DNA from: JAHDVS01 sp964370985
Lineage (GTDB): Bacteria > Actinomycetota > Thermoleophilia > Gaiellales > Gaiellaceae
Length of the DNA: 44,839 bases
Reading direction: 5' to 3'
NCBI GenBank assembly: GCA_964370985.1
Contig: CAYJLE010000028.1
Span: 1 to 44,839, forward strand
This document shows positions 43,714 to 44,839 of the stretch, piece by piece (positions within the stretch are counted from its first letter, which is position 1; each line of letters begins with the position of its first letter). The notes under the pieces were generated by a model that was not told the origin of the DNA, made no database searches, and saw only the letters and a program-made list of their open reading frames with translations. Position numbers and translations under genes: made by a program.

Positions 43714-44839
43714 ACGGCGTCAGCGAGGTGGAGGGGGTCGCCGGTGCCGGGCTGGCAGGTGCCGGCGTCGATTGCGAGCTGGCGGTTGCGTTCGGGGAGG
43801 TGGTCGGGGTGGCCGCGCGGGAGTCGGGGCACCGCCGGGAGTGGGTGGCCACGGGGGTCGTGGAAGCGCGCGTGGGGGTCGATTTGCCAGCCGCCTTCGT
43901 GGACGAGGCGGTGGTGGCGGCGGCAGAGCAGCACCAGGTTTCCGAGCGTGGTGGAACCGCCTCGTGCCCAGTGGTGGACGTGGTGGGCGTCGAGGAAGCG
44001 GCGGTTCTCGCAGCCTGGGAACTGGCAGCCGCGGTCGCGGGCGCGGAGGGCGCGGCGCATTGCGGGCGGGATCGTCCGTGTCTTCCGTCCGTTTCGGACG
44101 GTGGATGCGTCGCAGGCGAGCCTGCGTGCGGTCTCGGGGGCGAGCGCGGCCCCGTCCTCGAGCTCGCAGCCGCCCCCGCCGTCCCTGGTGAGGGCTGCCT
44201 CGTCGGCGTGGATGACGATCTGGTAGCGCTCCCCGCCCGGGCGGCTGCCGTCGGGGTGGGCGAGCGCGGCCTCGGCGACGGCGACGAGCGCTTCCGCGTT
44301 CGAGGCCTGCCGGGCGGGCCGCGGTTCCGCGGAACCGCGCTCCCGGTTCCATTGCGTGTCGCGCATGGCGTCGAGGGCGCGCAGCAGCAGCGCCCCGTCC
44401 TCCGGGGCGAGGCGCCCGTGGACGGCGAGCGACCCGTCCGCGTCCCAGAACACGCTCAGGTAGGCGCTCTCCTGAAGCTCGCGCGCCTCGGCGGTGGTGA
44501 CGCGCCGGTAGGCCCTGACCGCCCGCTCGAGCTGGGCCGCGGTCAGAACCCTGGCGAGCTCGAGCAGCTCCTCCTCGTTCCCGGCCGTCGCGACCCGGGT
44601 CAGCGCGCGCACCTTCGCGTAGGAAAGCTCACCGCGGGCAAACGCCGCGCGAACACGCGGAAGCCCGGGCAGGCAGCGGGCGACCCGCACGTGCTCCCGG
44701 GCGGCCCTGGGCGTCAGCGCGCAACGCCACGCAAGCCACTCCGCCACCGACAAGCACCCCGACCCGGCGAAGCCGCCGCGGCGATCGAGCTCCCCGACGA
44801 GCTCGAGCCAGCGGCAGGTACCCGCGTACAGGTGCGATG
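43686..44839 (-). CDS. DUF222/13E12-type HNH endonuclease (5' end outside window)
   Basis: At least 384 residues are in view, and the frame stays open to the window edge: upstream of the TTG at 44753 it continues AGTCRWLELVGELDRRGGFA GSGC, which is the usual DUF222 start region. The gene is therefore longer than the apparent start suggests. The N-terminal DUF222 domain is followed by an HNH nuclease (CQFPGCENRRFLDAHHVHHW, then LVLLCRRHHRLVHEGGW) with its zinc-binding cysteines. Such genes occur in many copies in actinobacterial genomes and are regarded as mobile or mobile-associated. Confidence 0.9.
   Translation of the reverse strand, partial: SHLYAGTCRWLELVGELDRRGGFAGSGCLSVAEWLAWRCALTPRAAREHVRVARCLPGLPRVRAAFARGELSYAKVRALTRVATAGNEEELLELARVLTAAQLERAVRAYRRVTTAEARELQESAYLSVFWDADGSLAVHGRLAPEDGALLLRALDAMRDTQWNRERGSAEPRPARQASNAEALVAVAEAALAHPDGSRPGGERYQIVIHADEAALTRDGGGGCELEDGAALAPETARRLACDASTVRNGRKTRTIPPAMRRALRARDRGCQFPGCENRRFLDAHHVHHWARGGSTTLGNLVLLCRRHHRLVHEGGWQIDPHARFHDPRGHPLPAVPRLPRGHPDHLPERNRQLAIDAGTCQPGTGDPLHLADAVYALLAISS

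Noticed and set aside
36787..44839. An hsdR gene or any type I helicase motif in the accessory region
   Set aside because: No long frame with Walker A and DEAD-type motifs exists on either strand there.

Overview
The window is chromosomal DNA of very high GC content (about 70% or more by eye) from an actinobacterium. The gene order rplY-pth-mfd-(surA-like)-mazG-eno-(pyk)-ftsB-DUF501 is typical of Actinobacteria. The many GTG starts, the AddAB repair pair, and the mix of L,D-transpeptidase, CcdA/CcmH and 7Fe ferredoxin genes suggest a deep-branching member such as Thermoleophilia; that placement is inference. A run of 10 Ns (36604-36613) shows this is a scaffolded, possibly metagenome-derived, assembly.

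Layout. 21-2206 (minus): a K+/H+ antiporter with its TrkA-C regulatory subunit, and a cupin. 2276-13443 (plus): a housekeeping run for translation (L25, peptidyl-tRNA hydrolase), transcription-coupled repair (Mfd), a lipoprotein foldase, MazG, enolase, pyruvate kinase, an FtsB-like divisome protein, DUF501 and a PAP2 phosphatase. 13379-14055 (minus): two small membrane proteins. 14130-18729: GDPD, L,D-transpeptidase, a thioredoxin/CcmH/CcdA cytochrome c maturation set, a DUF309 protein (minus), a degenerate receiver and a ferredoxin. 18739-21080 (minus): an MFS transporter and a beta-decarboxylating dehydrogenase. 21154-21956: two small genes and a MITE-like element. 22070-28849: AddB, AddA and endonuclease III, a repair operon. 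29189-33979: thioredoxin reductase, RmuC and DinG. 33992-36547: a DUF3105 protein, tRNA-Leu, a small membrane protein, Ppx/GppA, a coiled-coil membrane protein and initiator tRNA-Met.

Accessory end. The 3' 42 bp of the initiator tRNA gene, starting exactly at the anticodon loop, is repeated 240 bp downstream (36746-36787), and the assembly gap lies between the copies. This is the footprint of a tRNA-targeted integrative element whose body is deleted or missing from the assembly. Beyond it lie two small unknown genes, a large frameshifted helical-repeat gene, a divergent type I methyltransferase/specificity pair (hsdM-hsdS) with no hsdR in view, and a DUF222-HNH nuclease gene cut by the window edge. 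This looks like a defence-type accessory region.

A thread through the whole window is a TAnnnT hexamer ending 6-10 nt before the start codon, without a Shine-Dalgarno sequence, at about 20 genes of unrelated function. This is the expected signature of leaderless transcription, and it was used here to choose several starts.
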